Positions 1 through 10,267 of a stretch of 64,000 bases of DNA are shown piece after piece. Position 1 is the first letter of the stretch. Each line of letters begins with the position of its first letter. The DNA is taken from contig NZ_HG315690.1 of NCBI RefSeq assembly GCF_000455345.1, positions 2,183,360 to 2,247,359 of the forward strand, given 5' to 3'. A program made the translations under genes and the position numbers. A model generated the notes under the pieces. The model was not told the origin of the DNA. It saw only the letters and a program-made list of their open reading frames with translations, and did no database searches. This DNA is from Halopiger goleimassiliensis (GTDB lineage: Archaea > Halobacteriota > Halobacteria > Halobacteriales > Natrialbaceae).

Positions 1-48
1 GGTCGCCGTGAGTCCGCCATCCCTGCGGACGGGCCGCTGATCGATCGC

Positions 49-324
49 TCAGGACGAATCCGACAGCCGTTCCGACAGCCGATCGTACCGTTCCCGGACC
101 GCCTCCCGCCGCCGTTCGGTCTCCGCGGCCAGATATTCCGCGTCGACGTACGCCCCGTCCTCAAGGGTCACCCGCAGGACGCCACCGTCTTCGCGGGCCG
201 GTTCCGGAAGCGCCGCCGCCTCGACCTCGAGTTGCTCGGCGACCTCACCGTCTTCCTCGAGCAGGAGGACCGCCGTCTCGCCGTCGACGATCCGATCGAC
301 CGTCGCCGTGTAGGTCTCGGTCAT
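49..324 (-). CDS. DUF3006 domain protein
   Basis: Small acidic protein of 91 residues beginning TVDRIVDGETAVLLLEEDG, a layout typical of DUF3006: a short beta-rich domain of unknown activity. The last third is helical and charged (RRREAVRERYDRL). The ATG at 324 is preferred because upstream codons in the same frame look like antisense of the next gene. It lies 26 bp downstream of the MBL lipoprotein gene on the same strand and is probably its operon partner. Pairing of DUF3006 with ComEC-like hydrolases is common in bacteria and haloarchaea. The function is unknown; a role linked to the secreted hydrolase is inference. Confidence 0.8.
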   Translation of the reverse strand: MTETYTATVDRIVDGETAVLLLEEDGEVAEQLEVEAAALPEPAREDGGVLRVTLEDGAYVDAEYLAAETERRREAVRERYDRLSERLSDSS

Positions 325-350
325 CGCGGGGACGTAGGCGGTCCAGCTAC

Positions 351-1421
351 TTAGCCTGCCGCCGCGCCCGTCGCCACGGGGACGATCGACTGCGAGCCGA
401 CGACCGTGCTCGAGGGAGCGGCCGTCGGGACGTGCGGTGACGCGTCCGTATCGGGGTTCGCCTCGAGCAAGTCTTCGGGATCGCTCGAGTACGATTCGGC
501 GGTTTCGACCTCGATCGTCTCGCCGTCGGTGACCAGTACCACGTCGCCGTGGACGGCCGTCCAGTAGGTCTCGATCCCGCGGTCGGCGAAGCGCTCGAGG
601 ACCTCCTCGTGGGGGTGGCCGTACTGGCTGTCCAGGGCGCTCGAGATCACCGCGAGGTCCGGATCGACGGCCTCGAGGAACGGCTTGCTCGAGGACGTCG
701 AGGAGCCGTGGTGGCCGGCCTGCACGGCGTCGGCCGCAAGGTCCGCGCCGTGGTCGTCCACGAGACGGGATTCGACGTCGGTTTCGGCGTCGCCGGTCGT
801 CAGGTAGCGAACGTCGCCGTACTCGATCGCGAGCGCGACGCTGGCCTCGTTCAGGTCCGTTGCGGATTCCCCCTCGGTTGGATTGAGTACCGTCGCCGAG
901 ACGGCGTCGTCGGCGAGCAGGAGTTCGTCCCCCGCGCGCACCTCGAAGAGGTCGACGTCGTGGGCCTCGATCGCGTCGAGGTAGTTCTCGAAGGTCGCCG
1001 AGTCGTGAACTACGCCGGGGTCGTAGGCTACACCGACGCCCTCGCCGTCGGTCTCGAAGTGCTCGATGACGGCCGCGTGGCCGCCGATGTGGTCCGCGTG
1101 GGGGTGGGTCGCGACCAGGTGGTCGATCCGGTCGATTCCCCGCTCCTCGAGGGAATCGATGACCCCCGCACCGTCCGCTCGCCAGTCGCCGGTGTCGATC
1201 AGGATGGACTCGCCCGCGGGCGTCACGATCAGCGTCGAATCCGCCTGTCCGACGTCGAGGTGGTGGATCTCGAGGTCGCCATCGGGGGCTAGCCCGGTGG
1301 ATTCGTCCCCGCTCCCGTCGCCATCGCCGCCATCGATCGAATCGGTGAACCCGTTTCCCCCAACGCAACCCGCGAAAACGAGCATCGCGACGACCGCAAC
1401 GACGAGCGTCGTGCGTCGCAT
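351..1421 (-). CDS. ComEC-like MBL-fold hydrolase, exported lipoprotein
   Basis: 356 residues. The N-terminus has a hydrophobic signal ending in a lipobox (VFAGC near residue 18), so it is probably anchored outside the membrane. The metallo-beta-lactamase fold starts near residue 50 (EIHHLDVGQADSTLI), with the metal-binding motif THPHADHIGGH near 105-115, a later TGDAETD and a HHGS motif. This arrangement matches the stand-alone hydrolase domain of ComEC/Rec2, which degrades nucleic acid or phosphodiester substrates. The substrate is not known here. A Ser/Thr/Asp-rich linker follows the signal. The C-terminus beyond the fold is low complexity. The DUF3006 gene follows 26 bp downstream. Confidence 0.85.
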   Translation of the reverse strand: MRRTTLVVAVVAMLVFAGCVGGNGFTDSIDGGDGDGSGDESTGLAPDGDLEIHHLDVGQADSTLIVTPAGESILIDTGDWRADGAGVIDSLEERGIDRIDHLVATHPHADHIGGHAAVIEHFETDGEGVGVAYDPGVVHDSATFENYLDAIEAHDVDLFEVRAGDELLLADDAVSATVLNPTEGESATDLNEASVALAIEYGDVRYLTTGDAETDVESRLVDDHGADLAADAVQAGHHGSSTSSSKPFLEAVDPDLAVISSALDSQYGHPHEEVLERFADRGIETYWTAVHGDVVLVTDGETIEVETAESYSSDPEDLLEANPDTDASPHVPTAAPSSTVVGSQSIVPVATGAAAG

Positions 1422-1517
1422 AGAACCGACGTACGACGTCGCGCTGTATCAGGTTGTGGGCCACGACGGAAGGCAGTGTTCGGAGTGCAATCCTACACTA
1501 TCGAAAGGAGTGTAACT

Positions 1518-1607
1518 ACCACGAAAGCGCCACCCCCTTTCATTCCCACCCTTCGGTAGCTTGACCGGTCAGCCGATACGGGTGGGAATGAAAGGGGCTT
1601 TCGTGGT
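1518..1607. repeat. Long imperfect inverted repeat
   Basis: The left arm at 1518-1551 and the right arm at 1580-1607 are reverse complements over 28 bp (arm core CTTTCATTCCCACCC), interrupted by a 6-bp insertion in the left arm. The spacer is 28 bp. It lies in the 237-bp gap between the MBL lipoprotein gene and the hemK2-like gene, both minus strand. It could be a terminator-like structure or a remnant of a small mobile element. No transposase is nearby. Confidence 0.7.
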
Positions 1608-1658
1608 GTTTCGAACCACCGCAGAAAACTCACAGTAGCCTCTCCCGACGAAGACCAC

Positions 1659-2237
1659 CTATCGGAACAACTCGAGGACGGAAAGCGTCTCGAACGGGAA
1701 CGACTCGTCGGCGACGGCGACGGCACTGAAGCCGTGTTCGCCGGCCTCTTCGACCACGTCGTCGACGCCCGTGAGACTGCTGACCAGCAGGTAGACGGCA
1801 CCGTCGGGTGCCAGCACCCGGCCGACGGCCGCGAGGAACGGATCGATCACGGCCCGACCGTCCTCGCCGCCCGAGAGGGCCCGTTCCATCCAGTCGTCCC
1901 ACTCGTTCTCCGGATCGGTCGGGAGGTACGGCGGGTTGAAGACCACGGCGTCGAAGACGTCGTCCGCGAAGGGGGATACCAGATCGGCGCGGACGGTCTC
2001 GAGGCCCTCCTCGCGCGCCTGCCGGACGGCGTGGGGGTTCACGTCCGAGGCGATCACGCGGGCCGGCAGTTCCTCGGCCAGTCGTCCCGCGACGTAGCCC
2101 GACCCCGTCCCGACCTCGAGGAGGACGTCGTCCGATTCCGCCTCGAGGCGATCCACGACCGCCTCGGCAAGCAGGTACGAGTCCTCGGCCGGCTGGTAGA
2201 CGTCGGTTTCCACGTCGCGTCGGTCTTCGAGCGTCAT
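1659..2237 (-). CDS. HemK2/Mtq2-type protein N5-glutamine methyltransferase
   Basis: 192-residue class I SAM methyltransferase. The SAM-binding motif LLEVGTGSGYVAGRL sits near 40-54. The catalytic NPPY motif (FNPPYLPTDPENEW) is near residues 110-123 and is diagnostic of the HemK/PrmC group that methylates Gln in the GGQ of release factors. The short length without the bacterial N-terminal domain matches archaeal/eukaryotic Mtq2-like enzymes, so aRF1 is the likely substrate. Its ATG overlaps the stop of mscS by 4 bp (ATGA), and rsmA lies further upstream. This suggests an operon of translation-linked methyltransferases interrupted by a channel gene. Confidence 0.85.
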   Translation of the reverse strand: MTLEDRRDVETDVYQPAEDSYLLAEAVVDRLEAESDDVLLEVGTGSGYVAGRLAEELPARVIASDVNPHAVRQAREEGLETVRADLVSPFADDVFDAVVFNPPYLPTDPENEWDDWMERALSGGEDGRAVIDPFLAAVGRVLAPDGAVYLLVSSLTGVDDVVEEAGEHGFSAVAVADESFPFETLSVLELFR

Positions 2238-3448
2238 CGGTTATCGGTCGAGTGGCTGATCTCCTGTTCTCGGTGCGCTCCCGTCGGGGAGTCGTCGGTC
2301 GATGCCTCCTCGCTGTTCGGACGGGCATCGCTGCTACGCGTGGAGGCGTCCGGTTCGGGCGATCCGGCGACCCGAAGCCCGCCAGTCTCGGCGCGGCCGG
2401 CCAGTTCCCGCTGGGGGAACGGGATCTTGATCCCCTCGGCCTCGAAGGTCCGTTTGATCGCGTTGATCGCGGCCGTGCGTGCCTCCCAGCGGCGTCGGGC
2501 GGTCGGATCGTCGATCCAGAAGCGCACGCCCAGCACGACCGCCGAGTCGCCGAACTCCTTGGTGACGACCTGGGGCGAGGGGGCGGGCTCGGCGTGCTCG
2601 AGTTCCGAGACGGCCGATTCGGCCAGCGCCGAGGCGTGCTCGAGGTCGGTCTCGTAGTCGACGCCGACGTCGATTTCGACGCGCAGGCGGCCGCGCCGCG
2701 ACCGGTTCGTCACCGTGCTCGAGGCGACGACGTCGTTGGGGATCATGATGTACTCGCCGTCGAACGACCGGATGCGCGTGTTGACGATCGAGATGTCCGT
2801 GACGATCCCCTGCTTGTCCTCGACGACGATCCAGTCGCCGATCTCGAACGGGCGGGCGAACATCATGACGAAGCCGGCGAGGACGGTCCCCAGCGTCTGT
2901 CGGGCGGCCATACCGACGACGATCCCGAGGAAGCCGGCCCCGACGAGCAGGCCGCCCAGGTCGTCGATCCAGAAGCCGAGGACGACCACGAGCGCCATCG
3001 ACCAGACGATCACCTGCGCGATCCGGTGGGTGATCTCGCGCTGGTGGGCCGTCACGGCCGAGGCCGACCCGAGCACCTCGTCGATCACGCGTTTGATGAC
3101 CCGCGTGACGATGAGCGCCCCGATCACGAGAACGACCGAGGCGACGGCGTTCGGGAGAAACTGGCCGTTGAGTTCGTGATCCGCGAAGACGCTCCAGATC
3201 GTCCCCGTCTGGCTCCAGACGCCGAGGACGACCGCGAGGGTCCCGACGCAAGTCACCACGAGCAGCGTCGCCGCGGTGAGGTCGCCGTACACCGGCCGGG
3301 TGTGCTCGCTGATCCAGGCCTGCAGCCGTCGATACGTGAGCGAAGCGGCCACCAGCAGGCCGATGGCCAGGCCGGAGATCATGAGCCGCAGTTCCGTCGA
3401 CTCGACGACCCCCGCCAGCCAGTCGAGTCCAACCCCCGTCTCCGTCAT
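2234..3448 (-). CDS. mscS: MscS-family mechanosensitive channel
   Basis: 404 residues with about five predicted membrane helices (near 20-39, 56-77, 96-115, 142-160, 166-185). The pore-lining helix is Gly/Ala rich (GAGFLGIVVGMAARQTLG), followed by the MscS beta domain (FEIGDWIVV, then DGEYIMIPN) and a C-terminal alpha/beta domain ending FPQREL. It should release solutes on osmotic downshift at the cytoplasmic membrane. The start at 3448 (TETGVGLDW) is preferred over an in-frame codon 24 residues upstream, which adds non-family sequence. The last ~60 residues are a Ser/Asp-rich tail. It sits between rsmA and the hemK2-like gene on one strand. Confidence 0.88.
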   Translation of the reverse strand: MTETGVGLDWLAGVVESTELRLMISGLAIGLLVAASLTYRRLQAWISEHTRPVYGDLTAATLLVVTCVGTLAVVLGVWSQTGTIWSVFADHELNGQFLPNAVASVVLVIGALIVTRVIKRVIDEVLGSASAVTAHQREITHRIAQVIVWSMALVVVLGFWIDDLGGLLVGAGFLGIVVGMAARQTLGTVLAGFVMMFARPFEIGDWIVVEDKQGIVTDISIVNTRIRSFDGEYIMIPNDVVASSTVTNRSRRGRLRVEIDVGVDYETDLEHASALAESAVSELEHAEPAPSPQVVTKEFGDSAVVLGVRFWIDDPTARRRWEARTAAINAIKRTFEAEGIKIPFPQRELAGRAETGGLRVAGSPEPDASTRSSDARPNSEEASTDDSPTGAHREQEISHSTDNR

Positions 3449-3531
3449 GCGCGATCCTCTCGAGACGGATCGTCCGCGCAGCTTTGAGTATTCGTCGGTC
3501 GAGCCCCACCCGACGGTCAATCAGCAGGAGT

Positions 3532-4368
3532 TCAGCCGTCGGTCTCGGGACGGCCGACCCGCATCGCGAGTTGCGCGAGCGACGCGAACTCCGCCGGAGT
3601 CACCGAATCCGGCCGTTTCCCGAGCAAATCCTCCTCGGCCGCGTCGACGACCGCGTCTGGCTCCTCGAGCCCCGAGATGTGGGCCGTGTTCCGGATCGCG
3701 TTCCGGACGGTCTTCCGACGCTGGGTGAACAGCGCCTTCACGAACCGCAGGAAAAACGCCTCGTCGTCGACCGAATACGCCGGCTCCCGCGGGACGGCCC
3801 GGATCACCGCGCTTTCCACAGCGGGCGGCGGCGAGAACGCCTCCTTCGGCACCGTCTCGACGAGCGAGACGTCGGCGTAGTGCTGGCTCGAGACCGACAG
3901 CCGGCCGTACTCGGAGGTCCCGGGCTCGGCGACCATCCGCTCGGCGAACTCCCGCTGGAACATCAGCACGAGCGGGCGTTTCTCGGGAAACAGTCGGAAC
4001 GCGATCTCGCTCGAGACGCCGTAGGGGAGGTTCGAGACCGACGCCGTGAACGCGGGGAACCCCACCTCGAGCGCGTCGCCCTCGATCACGGACAGGCGAT
4101 CGGCCTCGATCTCCTCGCGGAACTCCTCGCGGAGGAACGCGGCCAGTTGCGGATCGCGCTCGACGACGGTCACCCGGTCGCCGACCGCGAGCAACCGATC
4201 GGTCAGCGCACCGGTCCCGCCGCCGATCTCGAGCAGGTGGCCGGTATCCGCGTCCTCTAGATAGGTCGGCAGTCGATCGAGGACGCGATCGTCGACGAGG
4301 AAGTGCTGGTCGCGATCGGGGTCGCCGCGGACGCCCGCTCGAGCGAGCAGCGCGTCTGGATCTCTCAT
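3532..4368 (-). CDS. rsmA: 16S rRNA (adenine-N6,N6)-dimethyltransferase RsmA/KsgA
   Basis: 278 residues, the usual size for KsgA/Dim1. The N-terminal RDQHFLVDD motif, SAM motif EIGGGTGALTDRLL and catalytic NLPYGVSSEIAF are all present, followed by the FSPPPAVESAVI signature and the C-terminal helical domain (KALFTQRRKTVRNAI). It dimethylates two adjacent adenines in helix 45 near the 3' end of 16S rRNA during late 30S assembly. The gene leads the minus-strand set rsmA-mscS-hemK2. In many haloarchaea rpl21e, rpoF and a DUF655 gene precede it; here a small exported protein does. Confidence 0.95.
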   Translation of the reverse strand: MRDPDALLARAGVRGDPDRDQHFLVDDRVLDRLPTYLEDADTGHLLEIGGGTGALTDRLLAVGDRVTVVERDPQLAAFLREEFREEIEADRLSVIEGDALEVGFPAFTASVSNLPYGVSSEIAFRLFPEKRPLVLMFQREFAERMVAEPGTSEYGRLSVSSQHYADVSLVETVPKEAFSPPPAVESAVIRAVPREPAYSVDDEAFFLRFVKALFTQRRKTVRNAIRNTAHISGLEEPDAVVDAAEEDLLGKRPDSVTPAEFASLAQLAMRVGRPETDG

Positions 4369-4414
4369 TGGCGGCGATTCGGGGCGGCCGCGTTAAAACG
4401 CACCGTCTCGGCGG

Positions 4415-4948
4415 TTACAGGGGAGCCTCCCCCTCGGGAGCGGGGAACGGGGTCCGCGTGACGGCCTCGTGGGCTGGCGGCTCCCCGGCACCGCCGTGGA
4501 TCTCGCGCACCTCGAGGTCGGTTCCGGCGACGCGGGCGTCGACGAGGTCGTCGAACTGGACGTCGTCGAACTGCTCCCGCGAGACGCTTCCGAAGGCGCT
4601 CGCTTTGCCGTCGCGTTCCTCGAGTGTGATCTCGTACGCGACCGTCTCGAACGCGTCCTCGAGTCGGTCCGCGACGGGGTCGTCGACGCGAACCGTCCGC
4701 GCCGAGCGGACGACCCCCTCGAGGTCGGTCACGACGACGCCGGCGAGGTCCCCGTCGTCCCTGTAGACGTTCGCCACGGCGGTGCGAACCGTCCGCCCGT
4801 CTTCGTCGGGGTGCCACTCGACGTCGATCCGTTTCGTCCGGAGGCGCGCGTCGGACAGCGACTCCGTCCCGCGACGCGCGACGAACCCGGCGGCGACGCT
4901 CGAGGCGACGATCGCCGAGCCCGCACCGAGAACCGTCCGACGGTTCAT
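4415..4948 (-). CDS. Small exported or membrane-anchored protein, function unknown
   Basis: 177 residues. The N-terminus has a paired-Arg start (NRRTVLGAGSAI) followed by a hydrophobic segment ending near residue 25, which looks like a Tat-type signal or single anchor without a lipobox Cys. The rest is acidic and beta-rich (RIDVEWHPDEDGRTV), with a Pro/Glu-rich C-terminus. I do not recognise a family. It is 46 bp upstream of rsmA on the same strand but probably unrelated to rRNA methylation. The AT-rich stretch just upstream (4970-4995) may be its promoter. Confidence 0.65.
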   Translation of the reverse strand: MNRRTVLGAGSAIVASSVAAGFVARRGTESLSDARLRTKRIDVEWHPDEDGRTVRTAVANVYRDDGDLAGVVVTDLEGVVRSARTVRVDDPVADRLEDAFETVAYEITLEERDGKASAFGSVSREQFDDVQFDDLVDARVAGTDLEVREIHGGAGEPPAHEAVTRTPFPAPEGEAPL

Positions 4949-5065
4949 CGTTCATATCACTCGTCTAACCCGAGCGAGTTAATATTTCCGATTCGAATGG
5001 TCTCGAGTTATCGGTAGCAGTGACGCACGGCTTGTCGCCGGTTCTACAGGCGGGGCAGGCCGAGT

Positions 5066-5087
5066 GCCTCGGGGTCAAGCCCGAGGC
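5066..5087. repeat. Perfect 8-bp stem-loop, possible IS200/IS605-type end relic
   Basis: GCCTCGGG and CCCGAGGC enclose a 6-base loop (GTCAAG), in the gap between pstB1 and the exported protein gene. There is no following T-run. The hairpin with GTCAAG loop and trailing GGTTCACC resembles, from memory, the right-end hairpin next to TnpB-type genes in haloarchaea, but no transposase is present. It could also simply end the pst transcript. Confidence 0.45.
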
Positions 5088-5166
5088 GGTTCACCAGTGA
5101 GAACCCGGCTATCGAGAGGGAGAACGAGTCTCGAGCCGGCGGACGGGCCGGCGTCGGCGGGTCGGG

Positions 5167-6027
5167 CTATCCGAACTTACCGGTGATGTAGTCCTCGACG
5201 CGGTCGTGTTCGGGGTTCTCGAAGATCTTGTCCGTGTCGTCGAACTCGACGAGCCGACCGCCCGTGAGGAAGACGGCGGTCTTGTCGGAGATGCGGGCGG
5301 CCTGCTGCATGTTGTGGGTGACGATCACGACCGTGTACTCCTCGGCCAGTTCCTCGACCAGATCCTCGATCTTCGAGGTTGCGACGGGATCCAGCGCGGA
5401 GGCTGGTTCGTCCATCAAGATGACCTCCGGATCCGGCGCGATCGCCCGGGCGATACAGAGGCGCTGTTGCTGGCCGCCCGAGAGGTCCAGCCCGCTGGTG
5501 TCCAGCTGGCCTTCGACCTCGTCGAGCAGTGCCGCACGCTCGAGGGCGGTGTGGACTTTCTCGTCGAGGTCGCCGTCGTCTTTCCCCTGGACGCGGAGAC
5601 CGTACGCGACGTTGTCGTAGATCGACTTCGGGAACGGGTTCGGCTTCTGGAAGACCATGCCGATCTTCCGCCGAAGGGCAACGGGGTCGACGTCCTCGTC
5701 GTAGACGTTCTTCCCGCGGAAGTAGAGGTCGCCCTTGACCCGGGCGACGTCGATCAGGTCGTTCATCCGGTTGATCGAGCGCAGGAACGTCGACTTCCCA
5801 CAGCCGGAGGGACCGATCAGCGCCGTTACCCCCTGTTCGGGGATCCCCATGGAGATGCTCCGGAGCGCCTGATCGTCGCCGTAGTAGACATCCAGGTCGC
5901 GGGCTTCGATCACCGGATCGGCGACCGAACTGACGGCCGCCGACTCGGCGTCCATCGACCGGTCGCGGGTGGGCTGTTCGTCGTCGGTGCGGTTCGTCGT
6001 GGTCGTTGGGGTCGGTTGCTGGGTCAT
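5167..6027 (-). CDS. pstB: Phosphate ABC transporter ATP-binding protein PstB (copy 1)
   Basis: 286 residues. The Walker [11 protein letters not shown]-loop, ABC signature LSGGQQQR, Walker [13 protein letters not shown] and switch His (VTHNM) are all present. It powers phosphate import through PstCA. The first ~40 residues are a Thr/Asp/Glu-rich extension; the conserved domain starts at [12 protein letters not shown]. The gene is last in pstS-pstC-pstA-pstB, only 3 bp from pstA. Beyond the N-terminal extension it differs from the second copy (9004-9867) at only about a dozen positions, so the pair is a recent duplication or is kept alike by gene conversion. Confidence 0.97.
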   Translation of the reverse strand: MTQQPTPTTTTNRTDDEQPTRDRSMDAESAAVSSVADPVIEARDLDVYYGDDQALRSISMGIPEQGVTALIGPSGCGKSTFLRSINRMNDLIDVARVKGDLYFRGKNVYDEDVDPVALRRKIGMVFQKPNPFPKSIYDNVAYGLRVQGKDDGDLDEKVHTALERAALLDEVEGQLDTSGLDLSGGQQQRLCIARAIAPDPEVILMDEPASALDPVATSKIEDLVEELAEEYTVVIVTHNMQQAARISDKTAVFLTGGRLVEFDDTDKIFENPEHDRVEDYITGKFG

Positions 6028-6030
6028 GGG

Positions 6031-6933
6031 TCAGTCGCGTTTGGTCTGGTAGCGGTTGCGGATAACGATCGCGATCGAGTTGATCGACAGCAAGATCACG
6101 AGCAGCGTCACGACGCCGGCCGCGACGACGCCGTACTGGAACTCCGTCTCGGGGAGGTCCGCCCACGTGTAGATCTGCATGGGCATCGCGCTGATCTTGC
6201 TGAACAGGCTATCGGGGACGCCGAAGACGGCCGTCGGCGCACCGATCATGATCAGCGGCGCGGTCTCGCCGATCGCTCGCCCGAGCGCGAGGATCGTCCC
6301 GGTGAGGATGCCGGGCATCGCCCGCGGGAGGACGACGTTGCGGATCGTCTGCCACTTCGTCGCGCCCATCCCGTAGCTGGCCTGGCGCTGGGAGTCAGGG
6401 ACGGAGCGGATCGCCTCCTGGGCCGAGATGATGACGATCGGCAGGATGAGCAAGGAGACGGTGAACCCGGCCACCAGCAGCGTCCCGAAGCCCAGATCCA
6501 GCAGGCTCACGAACAGCCCCAGCCCGAGCAGTCCGTAGACGACCGAGGGGACGCCCGCGAGGTTCGCGATGTTCAGCTGGATGAACCGGGTCAGCGGGCC
6601 GTCGCTCGCGTACTCCTCGAGGTAGATCGCCGCGCCGACGCCCAGCGGGAAGGTGATCAGCGCGATCAACAGCATCAGCGCGATCGAGCCGACGATCGCC
6701 GGGAAGAAGCCGGCGTCGTAGGGGTTGCTGAAACTGGGCATCCCGGTGAGGAAGTCCCAGGTCAGCCAGCCGACGGCGTCGACGGCGACGTTCGCCAGCA
6801 GCGCGGCGAGCGCCACGATGCCGACCAGTGCCGCCGCGAGCGTGAGCCAGCGGAAGGCGACGTCCTTGGCCCGACTCACTCGGCCGAACTCCGGTTCGGC
6901 CGGCTCCGTCAGCTCCGATTGTTCCGAGGCCAT
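6031..6933 (-). CDS. pstA: Phosphate ABC transporter permease PstA
   Basis: 300 residues with about six membrane helices. The permease coupling loop ([19 protein letters not shown], then [11 protein letters not shown]) is typical of PstA. It forms the transmembrane channel with PstC in the cytoplasmic membrane. The ATG at 6933 overlaps the pstC stop by one base, and the coding region ends 3 bp before pstB1. The N-terminal ~30 residues are acidic and cytoplasmic ([14 protein letters not shown]). A much longer reading is open upstream, but it runs through pstC in another frame and is not real. Confidence 0.96.
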   Translation of the reverse strand: MASEQSELTEPAEPEFGRVSRAKDVAFRWLTLAAALVGIVALAALLANVAVDAVGWLTWDFLTGMPSFSNPYDAGFFPAIVGSIALMLLIALITFPLGVGAAIYLEEYASDGPLTRFIQLNIANLAGVPSVVYGLLGLGLFVSLLDLGFGTLLVAGFTVSLLILPIVIISAQEAIRSVPDSQRQASYGMGATKWQTIRNVVLPRAMPGILTGTILALGRAIGETAPLIMIGAPTAVFGVPDSLFSKISAMPMQIYTWADLPETEFQYGVVAAGVVTLLVILLSINSIAIVIRNRYQTKRD

Positions 6934-7856
6934 CAGCGGTACACCTCCCGGTAGCGCGAGGAGACCCACTCGCTGAAGAGGTTCATCGCGAACGTGATGA
7001 CGAACAGCGTCAGTCCGACCGCGAAGAGGCTCTTGTACTCGGTCGACTGGCCGACGACGTCGCTGGCCCCGATCTGGACCATCGCCGCGGTCATCGTCTG
7101 GACCGACTCGAGGAACATCCCGCCGGGATCGGTCAGATCCATCATGCGCGGGGTCATCCCCGCGGCGATGGCGACGATCATCGTCTCGCCGATGGCCCGC
7201 GAGAGCGCGAGGATGTACGACGAGAGGATCCCCGACAGCGCCGCCGGCACCACCACGGAGGTGGAGACGGTGAACTTCGTCGCGCCGAGGCCGTAGGAGG
7301 CCTGCCGGAGCGAGTCGGGGACGGAACTCATCGCGTCCTCGCTGATCGAGGAGACCATCGGGATGATCATGATCCCGACCATGATCGAGGCCGACAGCGC
7401 GTTGAACGTGCCGATCGGGAAGATCCGGTCGAGCGCCGGCGTCACGTAGACCAGCGCGAAGTAGCCGTAGACGACCGTCGGGACGCCGGCCAGCACCTCG
7501 AGCGCGGGTTTGAGGACGGCTCGTCGGCGCTCGGAGGCGTACTCGGAGAGGTAGATGGCGGTCAGCAGGCCGATCGGCAGGGCGATGGCCGCCGAGCCGA
7601 AGGTGATGACGAGCGTGCCGGAGATCAGCGGCCAGACGCCGTAGACGTGGTTCGCGGGCGTCCACTCGGTGCCGGTGAAGAATTCCAGCGGCGAGACGGC
7701 CGCGAAGAAGTCGACGGCGTCGTACAGCAGCGTCGCGACGATGGCGAGCGTCGTGAGAATCGAGAGGAACGCACAGATCGCGAAAAACGTCTTGAACGCG
7801 ACGCCGCGGACGGTTCGAGCGCCGTCGTTCGTGAGGTCCGGTGCGCCGGTGCTCAT
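6933..7856 (-). CDS. pstC: Phosphate ABC transporter permease PstC
   Basis: 307 residues with six predicted helices. The coupling loop [19 protein letters not shown] and [12 protein letters not shown] mark it as the PstC partner of PstA. It sits between pstS (4-bp ATGA overlap) and pstA (1-bp overlap), so the four proteins are translationally coupled and made in a fixed ratio. Length and motifs are normal for the family. Confidence 0.96.
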   Translation of the reverse strand: MSTGAPDLTNDGARTVRGVAFKTFFAICAFLSILTTLAIVATLLYDAVDFFAAVSPLEFFTGTEWTPANHVYGVWPLISGTLVITFGSAAIALPIGLLTAIYLSEYASERRRAVLKPALEVLAGVPTVVYGYFALVYVTPALDRIFPIGTFNALSASIMVGIMIIPMVSSISEDAMSSVPDSLRQASYGLGATKFTVSTSVVVPAALSGILSSYILALSRAIGETMIVAIAAGMTPRMMDLTDPGGMFLESVQTMTAAMVQIGASDVVGQSTEYKSLFAVGLTLFVITFAMNLFSEWVSSRYREVYR

Positions 7857-8824
7857 GCGTCGGTCACCTCCGCGACGGCCTCCTCGAACCGCTCGAGGCT
7901 CTCCTCGCGCTGGGCGTCCGAGACCGGGACGTAGCCGACTTCGTTGACGAGGTCGGTCGAACTCCGCTCGAGGTAGAAGCGAACGAACTCCCGCACGTCC
8001 TCCCGACGGAGCGCCTCCCTGGCGACGTAGATGTACAGCGGCCGTGACAGCGGCGTGTACTCGCCTTCCCGTGCCGTCTCGAGGGAGGGTTCGACGCAGC
8101 CGTCGCCGTCGTCGATCGCGACGGCCTTGACCTGCTCGGGATTCTCGTCGTAGTAGGCGAAGCCGAAGTAGCCGATCGCGTACCGGTTGCCCTGGATGCC
8201 CTGCACGATCGTCCGGTCGCGCTCTGTGGCGTGGTAATCGGTCCGGTGGGAGTCCGATTCGTCGAGGATCGTATCGGCGAAGTAGTCGAAGGTACCGGAG
8301 GTCGTGTCGGCACCGAAGAACTCGATCTCCTCGTCCGGCCAGTCGTCGCGCACGTCGCTCCAGGTGTCAGCGCCCCCCTCACGCCAGAGTTCCCGGAGTT
8401 CTTCGACGGTGAGACAGTCGATCCAGGACGCCTCCGGGCTGACGACGACCGTCAGCGCGTCGGTTGCGACGGTGAACTCGATCGGGTCGATCCCGTTCTC
8501 GCCGCACTGTTCGCGCTCGACGTCGGCGATCTCCCGACTCGCGTTGTTGATATCGGTCATTCCCGGACAGAAGAAGTTCGAGAAGCCGCCGCCGGTCCCA
8601 GTCTGGCTGATCGAGACGGTGGCCCGATGCTCCTCCGAGAAGGCCGACGCGACCACCTCGGTGATGGGGAACACCGTCGAACTACCGGCGACGTTCACTT
8701 CTCGTGCCCGGTCCGCAGCGCCGATACAGCCGGAAACGCCGATCCCGGCTGAGACGGCGGCCGCGGCCAAAAAGTGCCGCCGTCCGACTCCGGACGACGG
8801 TTCTCCGCTGGCGTCTCTCGACAT
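7853..8824 (-). CDS. pstS: Phosphate-binding lipoprotein PstS
   Basis: 323 residues from the ATG at 8824; a GTG one codon upstream (8827) is an alternative. The N-terminus has a Tat motif (GRRHFLAAA) and a lipobox (VSGC), so it is folded in the cytoplasm, exported and lipid-anchored. The phosphate-binding loops are recognisable: [16 protein letters not shown] and [12 protein letters not shown]. It captures phosphate for PstCA. It is first of the four-gene set; a TATA-like box lies about 45-50 bp upstream. Confidence 0.94.
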   Translation of the reverse strand: MSRDASGEPSSGVGRRHFLAAAAVSAGIGVSGCIGAADRAREVNVAGSSTVFPITEVVASAFSEEHRATVSISQTGTGGGFSNFFCPGMTDINNASREIADVEREQCGENGIDPIEFTVATDALTVVVSPEASWIDCLTVEELRELWREGGADTWSDVRDDWPDEEIEFFGADTTSGTFDYFADTILDESDSHRTDYHATERDRTIVQGIQGNRYAIGYFGFAYYDENPEQVKAVAIDDGDGCVEPSLETAREGEYTPLSRPLYIYVAREALRREDVREFVRFYLERSSTDLVNEVGYVPVSDAQREESLERFEEAVAEVTDA

Positions 8825-8868
8825 CACTAGTGGATCGCCGACTGCCGGATAAGTACCATGCTATGATG

Positions 8869-8876
8869 AATATATA
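8869..8876 (-). promoter_or_regulatory. Putative TATA box of the pstSCAB operon
   Basis: On the minus strand the sequence reads TATATATT in an AT-rich island within GC-rich surroundings, about 45-50 bp upstream of the pstS ATG. That spacing implies a 5' leader of about 20 bases. Phosphate-responsive control is expected for pst genes, but no proven P-box can be named from this sequence. Confidence 0.5.
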
Positions 8877-9003
8877 GAGAAACGTTGGCATGGATACGAG
8901 CACGGGTTCGCCCGTCGACACGTCCCTGCCGCTCGTTCCACTCGTGGGCACTCGTCGGCTCGAGAGTAGCCGACGGATCGGAGTCGATCGAAGACGAAGC
9001 GGC

Positions 9004-9867
<864 letters not shown>

Positions 9868-10267
9868 TGGAGACACGTAGGCCACGCTCCGGCGACGGTT
9901 ACTTGTTCCGGGTCGCTCACAGGCTGTCCGGAGACGGTGTCCGAAGTCGATCGACGGATATCTGCCATCGGATGCCCGATCGAGCGTCCCGGACAAAGAT
10001 CCCACTATGACAGCTACGTCTTCCCACCGAGAGATACGTATCCCTACGTAGCACACCTGGACGAGAATCACCGTCGCTCGAGCCAGACCGGTTCCGCAAC
10101 CGTCGCCGAACGGAAGCGGGTACGTACCGGCAGACCAATCGATATGGCGGGACGACGCGGACGGCTGACAGTCCCGCGTTCGGCCCCATCGCCTGGCGAG
10201 CGTCGTCTGGGTCCGGGCGAGTCTATAGATGGGAGCGAATTTACGTTCGGCCTCCCAACCCCGGCGT
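9868..10267. other. Divergent intergenic region between pstB2 and the phoU-like gene
   Basis: About 400 bp without a convincing gene. It should contain the promoters of both flanking genes. A TATA-like TCTATAGATG at 10218-10227 precedes the phoU-like gene by about 45 bp. Two copies of the self-complementary hexamer TACGTA, at 10035-10040 and 10045-10050, are spaced exactly 10 bp apart, one helical turn, as expected for a protein-binding site. Confidence 0.5.

Noticed and set aside
1493-1801. 102-codon minus-strand frame across the long inverted repeat
   Set aside because: It overlaps the hemK2-like gene in another frame and is Ser/Arg-rich; the repeat itself explains the open frame.
5206-6954. 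582-codon plus-strand frame opposite pstB1 and pstA
   Set aside because: Shadow of the pst genes; composition lacks any fold pattern.
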